Positions 37,501 to 48,117 of a stretch of 64,000 nt of DNA are shown here, piece by piece. Position numbers and translations under genes: made by a program. Numbering within the stretch: position 1 is the first letter of the stretch; each line of letters begins with the position of its first letter. The notes under the pieces are model-generated. The model made no database searches, was not told the origin of the DNA, and saw only the letters and a list, made by a program, of their open reading frames with translations. The stretch is from Tetragonia tetragonoides (taxonomy: Eukaryota; Streptophyta; Magnoliopsida; Caryophyllales; Aizoaceae). The DNA lies in the NCBI GenBank assembly GCA_038025085.1, contig CM076153.1, forward strand, positions 7,657,501 to 7,721,500, in the 5' to 3' direction.

Positions 37501-40500
37501 TCGCACACCCCATTTTCAATATGAACTTTGTGCCCCCTTTCTGAAAGTTGTCCAATGCTTAACAAATTCCAGAATAAACCTGGCACATAGAATACGTCTG
37601 CAATCGTAACATTAGTACCATTTTTCGATTGAATACTAATATTACCTTTTCCCTTCACAGGAATTTTAGACTTATTCCCGAAACTCACTTCTCCTTTCAC
37701 CGATTCATCAAGGAAGGAGAACATTTCTTTCTTTCCGGTCATATGATTGCTACATCCCGTATCCAGATACCAAATATTGCTGTTTTCGGCATCTGTACTT
37801 TCTTTGCAGGTAAGAACTAAGTTTTCAGTCACTTCTACGGCATTCGCTTTTGCTTGCTCACCAGGTTGTACATTTTTCCGGCATTCAAATACATAATGCC
37901 CAAATTGTCTACATTTGTAACACTGGATTTTGGATTTGTCACGCCCACCATTTGCTCTTTCACCCGAAGAACTGCCTTCACCATTGATATCTTTATTTGA
38001 GGTATAAAAGTTACCTCTTCCTCGACTACGACCACGACCTCGGCTGCCACTTCTTTGGTATCCGCCACGACCGCTCGCATTGCTTTGCAAAGCATGCTCA
38101 CCCCTAGAATTGTTGTTTCGTTGGTTAATTCGCTGCTCATGAGAGGCCAACGAACCCAACAATCTTTCAATGGTGATAGTCGACAAGTCATTTCCTTGTT
38201 CTATTGCAGCCACAATAGGATCAAATTCTGATACGAGTGTTCTCGTTATCTTCTCAACAACCCGTTGATCGGTTATGGTTTCACCATTAGCCCGCAACTG
38301 ATTTGTAATTAACTGGACCCGATCAAAGTAATCATTTATTGATTCTGAATCATTCATGCTTAGATTTTCAAAATCTCCGCGTAACGTCTGCAAACGAACT
38401 TGCCTCACTCTTTCGTCTCCTTTGTAGGATTTTTGCAGAATATCCCACGCCGTATGAGACGTTTCAGCTAACGATATTTTCGAAAATACCGTTTTCTGCT
38501 CAGCTGCAGAAAAGATAGAAAACAAGGCCTTCTGGTCTTTCTTGCGGGTTTCTTGTAATGTCTCCTTCTCCTCCTTAGACATCGACCCAAATGCTGTTGG
38601 GTCGGTCACATCTTCAAATCCTTTTTCTACCACCTCCCACATATCATGAGAGCGGAAGAATACTTTCATTTGAATAGCCCAATCATCATAATTGCTTCCA
38701 ACTAATTTTGGAAGGGGCAATTGAAATGAGTTGCTTGTTGTTGCCATTTCCCGATTATAATATTCGCAAGAAACCTTGCTCTGATACCAAATGTAAGAAA
38801 ACAAGAATTTGCTAATTCTTGTATTCACTCAATATATAAACAAAATAGGAGGAGAATAACAAGAATATAGGAAGTATAACAATCTGCTAAATTGTTTCAC
38901 ACTTTCTTCCTTAAATATCTGATTTACAACATCTCTTTTATAGACTCTCATATATACTAAATTTACCAAAGGTATCTAATGAAACTCATTTATAACCTCC
39001 TAAGATGTTACAATTAATCTGCGGTTAATTGTGAATTGCTAAACACTTATTTACTATTCTTAGCTTATTTAATTCAAGTTTGTTTTCTTTAACAGGGAGG
39101 CCCTCAGGGTCGCTTCTAATAGGCTTGAAAGGGCATTTTACGGGAAAATGGTGTAAGAGCCAGAACACCAAAGGCATGGGTGATATCGAAGTCCCGGGAT
39201 CCGGATGTCGCACCGAGGGTACTCAAGGGTCATGATAGACCCCCCGGAGAAGTTTGGGCAAAAATGACACCTGAGCCCTGGGAAGCCGAAAACGAAGGCT
39301 ATATAATCCACGTTTTTTGGGCTTCCGAGAGGCCCCGGAACGAAGGCGGATATTTTCACACCACATCAATAGAACACCCCTAGCGGACATGGGAGGCCCT
39401 CGGGGTCGCTTATCCGAACCCTGATTGACTTGAAAGGGCGTTTTACGGGACACTGGTGTAAGAGCCAAAACACCAAAGGCATGGGGGATATAAAAGTTCG
39501 GGGATATGGATGTCCCTTCGGGGCACCGAGTGTCCTCTAGGGTCATCATAGACCCCCCAGAGAAGTTTTGGCGAAATTGACACCTGGCCCTGGAAGCCAA
39601 AACCGAAGGCCATATTCCACGTTTTTTTGGCTTCCGGGAGGCTGTGGTACGAACGTGGGTATTTTCGCACCACTTCGCACAGAACACCCCTAGAGGACAT
39701 GGGAGGCCCTTGGGGTCGCTTATCCAGGATAGGATTGGAAGGGCGTTTTACGGGACAATGGTGTAAAAGCCAGAACACCAAAGGCATGAGTGATATCGAA
39801 GTTCGGGGATCCGAATGTCCCTCTCGTGTAACCGAGGGTACTCTAGGGTCATGATAGACCCCTCGAACAAGTTTGGGCAAAAACGACACTTGGGCCCGGG
39901 AAGCCGAAAACGAAGGCTATAGTCCCACGTTTTCTGAGCTTCCGGGAGGCCCCGAAACGAAGGTGGATATTTTCGCACCACATCACACGGGGTACCCCTT
40001 TTGATCAGGATTCGTGTAGAGGATCCTCGCTAGATTATGGTTGTGCATTGGCTAGTACTAGAGGTTGAGTCATTTTGTTTATAGCCTGTAGCGTCTCCTT
40101 CAGTTTATGTTGTTCAAGTAGTAATATCTTGTGTTAGTATGTTTATTCCTTTAATTCTCTTGCCCTTTTGATCATCCTTTATTGCTTAAAAAAATAAAAA
40201 AAAAAAATAAAAAAAAAAACCTTTTTGAAAATGTATTTAAAAAAAATAAAATAAAATAAAAGTTTTTGTGGGTCTTTCGAAAACAGTCTCTCTTCTAGGT
40301 GACTAGTAGGGGTAAGACTGCGTACATCTGGACCTCCCCAAACCCCGCCCTAGGCGGGATACTTACTGGGTTGTTGTTGTTGTTGTTGTTGTATCGCACG
40401 GGGTACCCCTAGGGGATATGGGAGGCCCCCGAGGTAGGTTATTGGGTCCTTGGTTGGTTTGGAATTGCGTTTTACAGGACAAAGAGCCAGAACACCAAAG

Positions 40501-43500
40501 GCATGGGTGATATAATTACTCCCTCCGGACCACAAATAGCATTATATTTGACTTTTCGCGGTCTTCAAGACACTACTTTGACCACATATAAGTCTTTTAA
40601 TATGAATATAAAAATTAAAAAATTTTGATTTGTTTGAAAGTACAATTTGAAATGAATCTATCAAAAGTATTTTTATGTTGTAAAACTTTATAGTTTTCAT
40701 TAACCAATGGTCTTGACTCTAAAAAGTCCAACGTAATGTTATTTGTGGTCCAGAGGTTGTATCTATGAAAATTTTGATGAACTTTTGGTTTTACTGGGTT
40801 TGCTTAGGTGGTGCGTCCTATGCTCTTTTCTTAGGTGGCACGTCTCATTTTAATTGTGGCATCACTCTATGCTCTTTGATGATGTGGTAGTATAACTAAA
40901 CACTCTTTACTCATATGTTCTAAACATATTGCAAGTGCATCTCATTGCGAAGTATTTGTCGATCCGAATCTGATGGTGTAATTTTTGTTATTTTTTTGAG
41001 ATGTATGAAAAATATTAAATATGATTTTGAATATTTGACAAAAAATTTCCTCTCAAGAATCCTATAAACAGCAAGGATGGTAAGACTCCTAAACGTTTTA
41101 ACCAGTTATTTAAAAATTGGTTAGATGAAGATCTTACCCTTCATTTAGGAAATGGGGGCCTCCATTTCTTTTAGCAAATGGAGAGGATCCCAACTCGCAT
41201 GGCAGGCTCAATGTGCAAACCTTTTCCAATAGTCAGTTCCTAGATTGTCTGTATACATATGCTTTCTTAAAATTTTGTGCTGTGTTGCGTATAATCGTGA
41301 CCTGAACAAACTTCAACCCTACTTGGTGCATCTATTTTGGGAGTTATTTTTTCATTCATTAGTTTTTGTGTTTCTATTAGATTACTGAACAAATATATGT
41401 GGGTTCCTGCATACAAAACGAAGCTGATATGGAGGCTCTGGTCAATGTGGTAAGTGCTACATAATACTTGGGAGCATGTTGAATCAATCCCCTTTGAACT
41501 ATTTGATGTTTTGCTCACTTCAAAGCTGTGTGTATAGGGAGTTTCCGCTGTACTGAATTTCCAAAGTCCAATTGAAGCAGAGAACTGGGGAATGAACTCT
41601 AATTCTATTAATCAGTTTTGCCAAAGATTTGATATTCTAATGATCAGTTACCCATTAAGGTTAGTGGAGCATCATTTTTTTTCTTTTCCTCTTTAACTAG
41701 ATTCTTCTTTGCTCTGTGTAGCCAAATGTTTATTATTGGTGGCCATAATGTTTCGTCAATTGTAAGCCATTACAGTCCTAGTGATACAAACTCTTTTTTT
41801 TCTTCTTTTTTTTTGGGTTTGAAGACTTTCTTTCAACTGCTAGTCTGGTTGTTGAGAATTATAATTCGATTTGGATGAACCATGAATGGTAAAATTTCTA
41901 TATTTTTTTTTGCTGCCAGGAAATGAGATGTGCCTTAATTTGGGAGGAACTAGGGAGGATAATTTTGAAGTTATGTAAATTTGAAGCATAATGATATGGC
42001 ATATACTATGCATATATAAGAGGCACTTTTGATTTCTTTTTGCAGGGAGGGGGACTCCTTCGATATGAGAAAGAAACTACCTTTCTGTGTTGGGCTTTTG
42101 TTACGTTTGTTGAAAAAGAACCACCGTGTTTTTGTTACGTGTACAACAGGCTTTGACCGATCTCCTGCTTGTGTCATTGCATATCTGCACTGGATGACAG
42201 ACACCTCACTGAATGCGGCTTATAATTTTGTCACTGGGCTACATTCTTGTAGGCCTAACAGGTACTTCACAGTTCTCATTGATTGAAAGACTTCCACCTG
42301 GGCTACTATTTTGAAACCAATATGAGGTCCAAGACCCACACACCTTCACCCTTAAGCTATTAGTTTATTAGTTTGAATATGTTTTCTAATATTTGGAAAC
42401 AATATTCCAGCCCCCTTGGTTTCTCCCTCCAGTTCTAAGTATGACCATTTGCTTTAAAGAGAGACTGCTTTGTTGTTGTATGTACATCTAGCTATGGAAT
42501 AACTGTAGTCATGCTCAATTTTTATGTTTTTATTGGTATATTAGTATAATATTGTCGCTATACTTGACATCTTACGTGATGAAAATCGAAGTGCAGGCCA
42601 GCAATAGCTTGGGCAACATGGGATCTTATTGCCATGGTGGAGAATGGAAGACGTGATGGCCCTGCAACTCATGCTGTTACTTTTGTCTGGAACGGCCACG
42701 AGGTAATTAAGATTCTCAAACTGCGGCTCTGAGACATGCTGGGATTTCTGCTCCCCCCCCCCCTCCCCTCCCTCCCTTCTTCTTGTTGGTATATATTATC
42801 CTAAACCAAATGTTCTGGGAGACGTGATGCTTTTCGTTCACTAAGCTGACTCTAACCAACTCAAACCTTCAACCCAACACATGCTATTGGTATAGTGGGT
42901 CAAGTGTGTGCAACCCTACCCCTGCAAGGAGAGTTGCAATGAGAAGTAGTGGATAGTTAAATGAGGTGTTGGTTTAGTGCCTTAATAGTTCAAAAGTTGA
43001 ATAGTAGTTACTCTTTCAGCTGACATGTTGTGGAATAGGGTGGTGTACTTAGCTTCTTTGTGGGCTAAGGTTGCTGGGTGTTTCCGTAGTAACCTGTTAC
43101 ACAGGTTATGCCTTGTGCGTCACTGGGCTGACTTGTAAATGGAGTCCTTTGAGGACATTGTTGTCTTATAATGTAATACTGCTTTATACTATTAATAATA
43201 CTTTCTCTTTATCTAAGAACGTTACTCTTTCAGCTGTTAAAATAAACAACTTTTCCTATGTGATACATATTTAGGATATGTGAGATACTGAGATGTGATT
43301 TTTCTCTGTTGCTCTTGCTTTTTTAACTCAAATGGTCGTTTGCATATATCACAGGGTGAAGATGTAAGTTTGGTTGGAGATTTTACTGGAAATTGGAAAG
43401 AACCTATAAAGGCTGCCCACAAAGGGGGACCAAGATATGAAGTTGATGTTAGACTACCACAAGGGAAGTAAGTATTGTATTCTTACAAGTAGATTCTGAT

Positions 43501-45315
43501 CCAGTTGATTATGAGCAAAGGGATCATGGTCAGTAGATTTACTTTACTTTAGATGTGGGCATCTTATATTGAAGGATCCTGAAGCTATTACTGCTTATGA
43601 AACTGTAAGACGACCATGTTGTCCGAATTGAATCAGTAATGTCTGAAATGTCAGTGACTGGTTTCCGAGAGTGGACTTGTCCCGTTTGGGGGGGGGGGGT
43701 AAAAGTGATTAGCTACCAGTTAGCCTAAAATGATATCAGGATTTCAGTAGAAAGGAGCCATCTAAACTTGTTTGAGTCAGGTTTTGCAAGGATTTGATAA
43801 ATTTCTGGACCAAATCATCAGAATCCGACAAGTATGATCTGTTAAGTTACTTGGACATGGTAGAAGCTTAAAATGCTTGTACTTTTGTCATACCGATTGG
43901 GTATTCTTTGCTGTTGTCTTGTTGCTAAGATCTTACTGTGAAATTAACCATTAATCATACTTCACACAAGTATGTAAAGGCTTTATTTTTGGTGGGGAAC
44001 CTGAGTTCTTGAAGTTGTCTCATATTTCAAGAGCATCTGGCTTGCAACAGCTAAGCGTAATATGCTTGGAGCTTTATGTATAGAACACTTGGCGGATCTT
44101 CAATTCCAACATGGTTTTTGTCTATATGGCTTTTTATTAATGTTCATTTTCTTCAGGTACTATTACAAGTACATTGTTAATGGACAGTGGCGGCACTCCA
44201 CAACTTCACCAACAGAAAGCGATGACAGAGGAAATGTTAATAACATTATTATAATTGGTGATACAGCAAGTGTGAGGCCTTCAGTTCTACAACAGCAAAA
44301 GGCAAGTGCTTGTTTCTCATGTGTTCATATTAATTGGGAGTATAATATAGAATCCATGTTGAATAATTCGTCTGCATCTGCAAGACTCCGCACTTTCATG
44401 CACTGTCAGTTGGCAAATAAATTGTATATTGATTTCATGCACTAGAGAAAGATTCCATGGTTTTGGCTTATGACACAAATAGTTGCCTGCATATAGAGAC
44501 TTTGTAGTTGGCCAAAGTGCCAAACACAGTTTCATAACATTAGCTATTAGGTATGTTACTGTTTTCAAGAGAGTCAAGTTGGTGATGACTCCCTGCAGTT
44601 CTTACTGAAAAAGTACGTCTGTACAAGATAATCTTCTCTCCAGGAAAGAGCCCCTTTCAATTATACAAATTGGGATACTGCTAATGAACTTAATTTTATC
44701 CGTAACATTATGGCGGAGAACAGTTCTTGTTTTTGGAAAACCCTGGTTGAATATTAGAAGGTACTTCAATGTATGGTATATCTTATTGGTGCGTTTTTAT
44801 TAGTAGTCTTTCTGTTCTGATCGAAGTCATGGTCATCTAGCCTGGCAATAAATAAAGGACGAGAGAAAGGAAGATGCTAAGATCGAGTTAGAACTTAAAA
44901 GAGAGGAGAACTTTTTAAGTATGACTGGAACTTTTAACTTTTCTTCTTCTTCTTCTTGTCCCCTTGTTTATGTGATTGTTAGTGTTACTAATCCATTCGT
45001 GTGGTTTTCTTTCAACTACTTTACTTTGGTTTTCCATGCAATGTCAACATTGTTGGAGAGCATTGACTACTGTGAGGTGGTGAAAATTGAAAATAAAAAC
45101 CTGCTATGACCATTGTTATTGTCTATTCTTATCTATACAGTATTACTAGTGGAAAGAAAATCTAGCACTGAAAAGGTAGTTCTTTTCTCCTTCAGGATGC
45201 CAATATTGTGAAGGTCATTGAAAGACAGCTGACTGAGAATGAGCGCTTCACGCTGGCAAAAGCTGCCCGCTGCATTGCTTTCTCTATCTGCCCCATCAGA
45301 TTAGCTCCAAAGTAG
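28593..45315 (+). CDS. LSF1: Phosphoglucan phosphatase-like protein LSF1, chloroplastic
   Basis: Ten exons join in phase to about 575 residues: 28593-28862, 29471-29577, 30738-31197, 41381-41449, 41538-41659, 42046-42261, 42597-42702, 43355-43467, 44157-44301 and 45196-45315. LSF1 belongs to the SEX4/LSF family that controls transitory starch breakdown; in Arabidopsis it is reported to act mainly as a scaffold for β-amylases at the granule. Domain order: a transit-peptide-like N-terminus (about 1-50), a PDZ-like region (about 60-160), a dual-specificity phosphatase domain (about 280-440) with '[20 protein letters not shown]' and its C-x5-R loop at about Cys375, and a CBM48 glucan-binding domain (about 445-530) with '[15 protein letters not shown]' and '[14 protein letters not shown]'. 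The residue before the loop Cys is Thr rather than His. Intron 3 (31198-41380, about 10.2 kb) is packed with repeats and transposons. The parts of it outside those (31198-32204, 40762-41380) hold nothing recognisable. The last intron uses a GC donor (44302-44303). Confidence 0.93.
32205..32480 (-). mobile_element. Conserved terminal segment of the repeat-bearing element (inverted copy)
   Basis: Read on the minus strand, this matches the segment at about 60510-60715 in order. Shared strings include 'ttcaataaatttt', 'tgatgtattta', 'caagtttgttaataaaa' and 'aagcactcg', followed by an 'aagtttaca' string. It directly adjoins block B, just as 60510-60715 adjoins block D. This shared non-repetitive flank suggests one end of a mobile element that carries the tandem array. 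Confidence 0.6.
32481..34446 (-). repeat. Block B of the ~312-bp tandem repeat (inverted)
   Basis: About six to seven units on the minus strand. The complement landmark 'ccacgtttttt' (with variants) recurs near 32584, 33140, 33432, 33737, 34048 and 34355. A unit around 32880 has lost part of its sequence. The block sits in LSF1 intron 3. It is interrupted at 34446 by the copia insertion and continues as block C. Confidence 0.88.
34442..34446. repeat. Target-site duplication of the copia element, left copy
   Basis: GGGAG immediately left of the LTR; the matching copy is at 39095-39099. A 5-bp duplication is typical of copia integrase. Confidence 0.9.
34447..34748 (-). repeat. 3' LTR of the copia element
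   Basis: 302 bp. It differs from the other LTR by one substitution and two small indels (2 bp and 1 bp), as compared by eye over the full length. Confidence 0.95.
34749..34760 (-). promoter_or_regulatory. Polypurine tract of the copia element
   Basis: Plus-strand 'cgccccctcaaa' is a G-rich purine run on the coding strand, directly next to the 3' LTR. It is the normal primer for plus-strand DNA synthesis. Confidence 0.75.
34770..38747 (-). pseudogene. Broken copia gag-pol polyprotein gene
   Basis: The ATG at 38747 ('[20 protein letters not shown]') opens about 650 codons: gag, a CCHC knuckle ('[14 protein letters not shown]'), the protease 'LDTGCSNHM' motif, and integrase with its HHCC-type region and catalytic-core motifs ('[14 protein letters not shown]', '[13 protein letters not shown]', '[14 protein letters not shown]'). 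The frame then breaks near 36815. There is an in-frame stop at 36508-36510 and further frame changes near 36120, 35700 and 34950. Reverse transcriptase is still readable in pieces, including the YVDD box near 35690. RNase H is readable at 35460-34770, where a normally conserved stretch after 'ALSTA' is altered. This copy cannot make a full polyprotein. Confidence 0.92.
38778..38790 (-). promoter_or_regulatory. Primer-binding site of the copia element
   Basis: Minus strand ttggtatcagagc lies one base inside the 5' LTR and is complementary to the 3' end of plant initiator methionine tRNA. Confidence 0.9.
38792..39094 (-). repeat. 5' LTR of the copia element
   Basis: 303 bp, TG...CA ends, nearly identical to the LTR at 34447-34748. 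The GGGAG duplication follows at 39095-39099. Confidence 0.95.
39100..40510 (-). repeat. Block C of the ~312-bp tandem repeat (inverted)
   Basis: This is the continuation of block B after the copia insertion. Minus-strand units have landmarks near 39309, 39618 and 39924, and a last partial unit at 40397-40510 lies beyond a LINE insertion. The sequence on either side of copia joins into one continuous repeat unit. Confidence 0.87.
39999..40396 (+). mobile_element. 5'-truncated RTE-type LINE 3' end (or SINE sharing that tail)
   Basis: A 398-bp insertion inside block C, flanked by direct copies of cacggggtacccc (39986-39998 and 40397-40409; 'atc' a few bases upstream also matches with one mismatch between). 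Its 3' part ('ggtaagactgcgtacatctg', 'cctccccaaaccccgcc', 'actgggttgttgttg') is the typical 3' end of plant RTE LINEs and of Au-type SINEs, ending in a (TTG)n tail. No reverse transcriptase sequence remains. Confidence 0.8.
40519..40759. mobile_element. Stowaway-like MITE
   Basis: The left end is ctccctccggaccacaaata and the right end is its imperfect inverted copy (tatttgtggtccagaggttg), flanked by TA on both sides. The element is 241 bp with no coding capacity. The 'ctccctccg' terminus and TA target are characteristic of Stowaway (Tc1/mariner) MITEs. It sits at the end of block C. Confidence 0.8.
44302..44303 (+). other. Non-canonical GC splice donor in LSF1
   Basis: Exon 9 ends 'caaaag' and the intron begins 'gcaagt'. 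Only this border keeps the frame into exon 10 ('DANIVKVIE'). The 3' border at 45194-45195 is AG. GC-AG introns with a strong 'gcaagt' context are a known minority class. Confidence 0.8.
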
Positions 45316-46017
45316 TTCTGTGTGTACATTGCAACTCCATCCATACCACATAATATTCCTTGTAAAGAGCCTTCATAGTTAAACTTCAATCTTCATATGA
45401 ATGAAATATGAAGCCTCTCTTCAAAGCAGCGGGTAAACCATTCTCAAAATTTGCGAATCAGTATCTGCATGACTGCACCTGCTGGCTGTTGCTGGACCTG
45501 TCTTTTATGCGTACACCTGTTAGCTACACTTTCCCTGTATAATTTTTGTATCTGGTCCCCTGTATGTATGTATTATTACAAGGCTAGTTGTCTGTGTATA
45601 TGTAACAGGATATATATGGAGAATATGAGATCTTATGTTCAGGCCTCGGATGGGCTATTGAATTCATTGTATAAGACAGTGTCTGTCCTGTCAGATTATA
45701 TGATTTATTTGATTATGAATATAGCAATAAAACATCTCATTGCTTATTCTTATACATCAAGGGCATTGATAACTTCCCTGGAGCTAATTTTCTTCCTCTT
45801 TTTCCCTAGGATACATACTAAAGTATCTAATAAGAACTACCCTTTAGTAAGAGTTAAGACACAAAAACTTCTACAACAGTAAGGAAAGTTACATCCTATT
45901 ACTCCCCAAGCATAAGAGCAGGCTGTCTTCTAGTGCACGAACTTTCTGCTAATCCCGCCACTTTCTTTTTTTTGATAAGAAAGAATCCTGCCACTTTAGC
46001 AGGACAAATGAGCAAAC
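45316..46017. other. LSF1 3' flank, convergent with the SYF1 pseudogene
   Basis: It contains the likely LSF1 3' UTR. On the minus strand, it contains whatever follows the last recognisable SYF1 exon, starting with an apparent intron donor at 46016-46017. No further SYF1 exon was found. Confidence 0.5.
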
Positions 46018-48065
46018 CTGGCTGTAACTTGCTTCGACGGTTCTTTTGAAGCGAAGCATCTCTCTGAAAGTGACTTCATCTCCATGGTGGACCTCAAATT
46101 CCTGCCACGTGATCCAGAATTCAGGGTCAGTTCTCGAATCTGCAAACCCGGAGGCATATGTGTAAACTGCACGGGCACGATTAATCTCTCCAAGGCTCTT
46201 TTCAAGCTCAGCATACTTCATGCACATGGTCTTCACATCTTTGTCAGGGAGACCAGATTGGATAGCTTGCTCATATATTTCCCTGGTTTTTGGCACACCA
46301 AAAAATTCTGTTGCACGAGCTATGTAGATTTCATACATGCTTAACTTCTCAATAGCTGGAACAGCTTTCGTAGCTTGATCATAGACCTTCATTGCTCGCT
46401 TTGCTAATCCATAATCCTCTTCCAGCTTCGCATATTGAAAGTACAAAGGATTTACACATTTAGCGGGAGCCGTTTCAATAGCATTCTCAAACAGCTCTCT
46501 TGCTCGCTCCAACTTATTCTTCCCATATCTCTTCACAAACTTGGACAAATATGTAACCCAGATATCCTTTACATGAGGGTATTTGAAGATCTTCACACCT
46601 CTTTCATACACCCTAAAAGCATCTTCGAAATATCTATGTTCCTCCAAAAGCATTGCATACTTTATTATAATTTGTGGAGTGGCAATCCTCAGATCCAAAA
46701 TCCTTTCATAAACAGCAAGAGTGGAGTCCACATTACCAAGGCTTTCCTCCAAATCCACATAAAATGTCCATAATGTCAATGATTTGTGCAGCTTTATCTG
46801 TACAGGTTCATGACCGTCGGCAGCAACTCTCCGCTTAACTTCAGCAGAGGGCTATGCTGTGGCACGTCGCATCAGGTCAAGTGCTCCTTTGAAGTTCTTG
46901 TGCCTCAGTTCCATCTCAGCCCACTCACACCAAATACTTGCCAAATGATCCACTGCTTTATAGTTCACTTGCACAGCTTTGTCGAAAATCACCCTACCAT
47001 TAGCAACATCTTTGTGACTCTCGTAAAGCTTAGCAAAAGCAACCCACAATGTGTGAGGCTTTCCTATTGCCTTCATGGAATCCACTGTCCTGACTGCCTC
47101 CGTATAAGTCAAAATCTGCCTAGTTGGATTACCCTCAAACAGCTTCACCCTCCGATGCCATTGCTCCACATTATGAGGGTTTTGGCGCAAAAGAACACTA
47201 TTCGCCAGCTCTGGCCGTCTATCCATCAAATACTCCAATCGAGCTAATCGCAAATCCACATCATTATCATCATGCAACCAAAACCTTTTAAGAATCTTCT
47301 TCTCAAACTTCCCCACTGAAAGATCGACATCCTTCCTCATATCCTCCTCCTCTTCCCCATCCTCATCCATCTCCCCCTCGCCATTCTCCACATCCTCATC
47401 ACTCAAATCAGAATTCTCCATCTTATACGCCAACATACTCTCCTCAAACTGCGAATACGCATCAAAAATCACACTAAAATCCCTAACAGTCACCACCGTC
47501 ATCATCCCCTCCTCAAACACATCCCTCGCCTTCTCAGGCAACTTCCTCCTAATATAGTAATCAGCAACCGACGTCCACAATGGTCCAACCTCATCCGTAA
47601 ACTTCCTAATCCCACCCCTAATAATCGCATCCACATTCAACCCCTCCACCTCAGTAGCATGTTTAGTCAACAAATCACACAATTCCAACCAAAGCAGATG
47701 TTTCGTCTTCCCTTTAATCGAATAAAACCGATCATCATTCAAAACCCCAGCCAATCTCTCAGACCCTTCTTGCCACCTCTCTGAATTAATCAAAAACTCA
47801 ATAAAGTGTTATTTAGGGTTTCATATTGTGAATGTGTAATGGGTAAATTTCTTACAAGTTCTAAACGTTCACGAAGATAAGCGTACCAGAGTTTGTAACT
47901 ACCTGGAAGTGCTTTGAGAGCTCGTTCGTAGATTATGAAACGTTTCTTGAAAGGTGAATTTGTTCTTGCTACGAGATAACGCCGCCATAGACGTAAACTG
48001 AAGGGGTTTCGAAGAAGCTCTTCTTCGTATGGGAGGTCTGATGGGCATAGCTCCTTTTCGGACAT
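46018..48065 (-). pseudogene. SYF1: Pre-mRNA-splicing factor SYF1 pseudogene (HAT-repeat protein)
   Basis: Strong SYF1/XAB2 sequence runs from ATG 48065 ('LPYEEELLRNPFSLRLWRRY', 'SYKLWYAYLRERLELVRNLP') to 'EASYSQ' at 46018. SYF1 is a half-TPR (HAT) scaffold of the NineTeen/Prp19-linked spliceosome complex. Three lesions are visible. About 85-90 family residues are missing between 'ETLNNT' and 'NSERWQEGSERL', with a frame change at the join near 47802. An in-frame TAG stands at 46852-46854 after 'LMRRATA'. The C-terminal part is absent after 46018, where a GT splice donor follows. The remaining sequence is very well preserved, including the acidic insert (47330-47430). A retained donor suggests a genomic duplicate rather than a retrocopy. 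The functional gene is presumably elsewhere. Confidence 0.88.
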
Positions 48066-48117
48066 GGGTGAGGAAGTGAGGAGATTTGGAAAGAGAGAGA
48101 AAGAGAGATGTTGAAGA

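Larger units (their letters stand above)
34447..39094 (-). mobile_element. Complete Ty1/copia LTR retrotransposon
   Basis: A 4.65-kb element on the minus strand with a 302-bp LTR at 34447-34748 and a 303-bp LTR at 38792-39094. Both LTRs have TG...CA ends and are flanked by GGGAG duplications. The primer-binding site (minus strand ttggtatcagagc, plus 38778-38790) is complementary to initiator Met tRNA. A purine-rich tract lies against the 3' LTR (minus strand ttgaggggg, plus about 34749-34760). Internal order is gag, protease, integrase, reverse transcriptase, RNase H, as in copia and not gypsy. It is inserted inside one unit of the ~312-bp repeat, splitting blocks B and C. Confidence 0.96.

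Noticed and set aside
46647..47247. Plus-strand frames of 112-153 codons opposite SYF1
   Set aside because: They are antisense shadows of the well-conserved SYF1 reading frame.
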